Assembly: GCA_003857395.1 (NCBI GenBank)
Contig: RPRC01000160.1
Coordinates: 1-15,592 of the forward strand
Source of the DNA: Geobacter sp.
Lineage (GTDB): Bacteria; Desulfobacterota; Desulfuromonadia; Geobacterales; Geobacteraceae
Direction: 5' to 3'
Length of the DNA stretch: 15,592 bases
Positions 14,956 through 15,592 of the stretch are shown piece after piece (positions within the stretch are counted from its first letter, which is position 1; each line of letters starts with the position of its first letter). The notes below the pieces were generated by a model. The model saw only the letters and a list, made by a program, of their open reading frames with translations, was not told the origin of the DNA and did not search any database. Position numbers and translations under genes: made by a program.

Positions 14956-15592
14956 TCATTTGTTCTGCAGAAATTCCCTGCCAAATGGCGACATCTCACG
15001 CAATCGATGAATAACAGGGGGTAGCTCCCGAATGATCGTGTCGATCTGATCGTCGGTCGAAAAACGCGAAAGAGAGAAACGAATCGAACCATGGGCACAG
15101 GTAAAAGGAACACCCATGGCACGAAGGACATGGGAGGGCTCCAGCGAACCGGACGTACAGGCACTTCCCGAGGAAGCGCAGATCCCCTTCTCGTTGAGCA
15201 GAAGCAGAATCGCCTCGCCTTCAACGAATTCGAACGCAACCGAAGTAGTGTTCGGCAAACGCACGGCACCGCCGCCGTTCACCCGCACATTCGGTATCAG
15301 ACGCACAATTTCGGACTCCAGACGATCCCGTAGCGCCTTTACCTTGGTGTTTTCCTCTTCAAGAAAATCACCGGCCATTTCACAGGCCTTGCCAAGCGCA
15401 ATGATTCCCGCAGCGTTTTCAGTCCCTGCCCGACGGCTTCTTTCCTGATGACCGCCAACCAGGAAAGGCCGGAAGGGCACTCCCTTGCGGATATACAGAG
15501 ACCCGATGCCCTTTGGCGCATGCAGTTTGTGGCCGGAAAGGGATAACATGTCCACTGTCGAGTTAGCCATATTCATGGGGATTTTCCCTACC
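14956..15592 (-). CDS. NifS-like cysteine desulfurase, C-terminal part (5' end outside window)
   Basis: The frame runs off the right edge, and the residues VGKIPMNM before the first visible methionines continue the family sequence, so this is a partial gene and not a short protein. About 210 of the usual ~390-400 residues are present. The PLP-binding lysine is in LSLSGHKLHAPKG, followed by GGHQERSRRAGTENAAGIIALGKA. The persulfide cysteine is in CASSGSACTSGSLEPSHVLRAMG, the NifS-type pattern. The enzyme takes sulfur from cysteine for Fe-S cluster assembly in the cytoplasm. Its partner scaffold gene would be expected outside this window. Confidence 0.93.
   Translation of the reverse strand, partial: VGKIPMNMANSTVDMLSLSGHKLHAPKGIGSLYIRKGVPFRPFLVGGHQERSRRAGTENAAGIIALGKACEMAGDFLEEENTKVKALRDRLESEIVRLIPNVRVNGGGAVRLPNTTSVAFEFVEGEAILLLLNEKGICASSGSACTSGSLEPSHVLRAMGVPFTCAHGSIRFSLSRFSTDDQIDTIIRELPPVIHRLREMSPFGREFLQNK

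Noticed and set aside
1..15592. CRISPR arrays, tRNA or rRNA genes, insertion sequences
   Set aside because: No regularly spaced repeats, cloverleaf or rRNA signatures, transposase frames or terminal inverted repeats with target duplications were seen.

Overview
All convincing genes in this window lie on the minus strand, so gene order below follows transcription from high to low coordinates. Protein types and layout suggest a strictly anaerobic, respiring or fermenting member of the Desulfuromonadia (Geobacter/Pelobacter-like). The clues are an iron-type alcohol dehydrogenase, an acylating aldehyde dehydrogenase, a CoA-transferase, an acetate permease, a multi-PAS kinase with a sigma-54 response regulator, a NifS-type desulfurase and two sigma-54-type promoters. 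The taxon is inferred from gene content; no rRNA is present.

Right end (12.6-15.6 kb): the C-terminal half of a NifS-like cysteine desulfurase, a 70-residue two-helix membrane protein, and a long UbiD-family prenylated-FMN decarboxylase, with hairpins between them. These look like ordinary chromosomal neighbours.

Regulatory pair (9.16-12.56 kb): a soluble three-PAS histidine kinase overlaps by ATGA a complete NtrC-type response regulator with the GAFTGA sigma-54 contact motif.

Alcohol module (5.2-9.16 kb): a 616-bp intergenic region upstream of a Zymomonas AdhB-like alcohol dehydrogenase carries a good -24/-12 promoter and a 17-bp palindrome about 145 bp upstream. A terminator follows the gene, and then comes an outer-membrane beta-barrel protein of the MetA/phenol-degradation type. 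Next is a truncated receiver-domain relic with its own ribosome site and terminator. Then comes a second -24/-12 promoter with almost the same 17-bp palindrome (15 of 17 bases identical) about 141 bp upstream, leading to the acylating acetaldehyde dehydrogenase.

Acetate end (0-5.2 kb): acetaldehyde dehydrogenase, an acetyl-CoA hydrolase/CoA-transferase family enzyme, a 64-residue unknown protein, a FIST-domain sensor-like protein and a SatP/YaaH-type acetate permease form a probable operon. Together the genes read as ethanol -> acetaldehyde -> acetyl-CoA -> acetate (CoA passed to another acid) -> acetate exchange across the membrane.

The most notable observation is the matched palindrome/sigma-54 promoter pair. 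It suggests one regulon for both oxidation steps, probably run by the neighbouring kinase/regulator pair. An intrinsic terminator between the second promoter and its gene adds a possible attenuation step.
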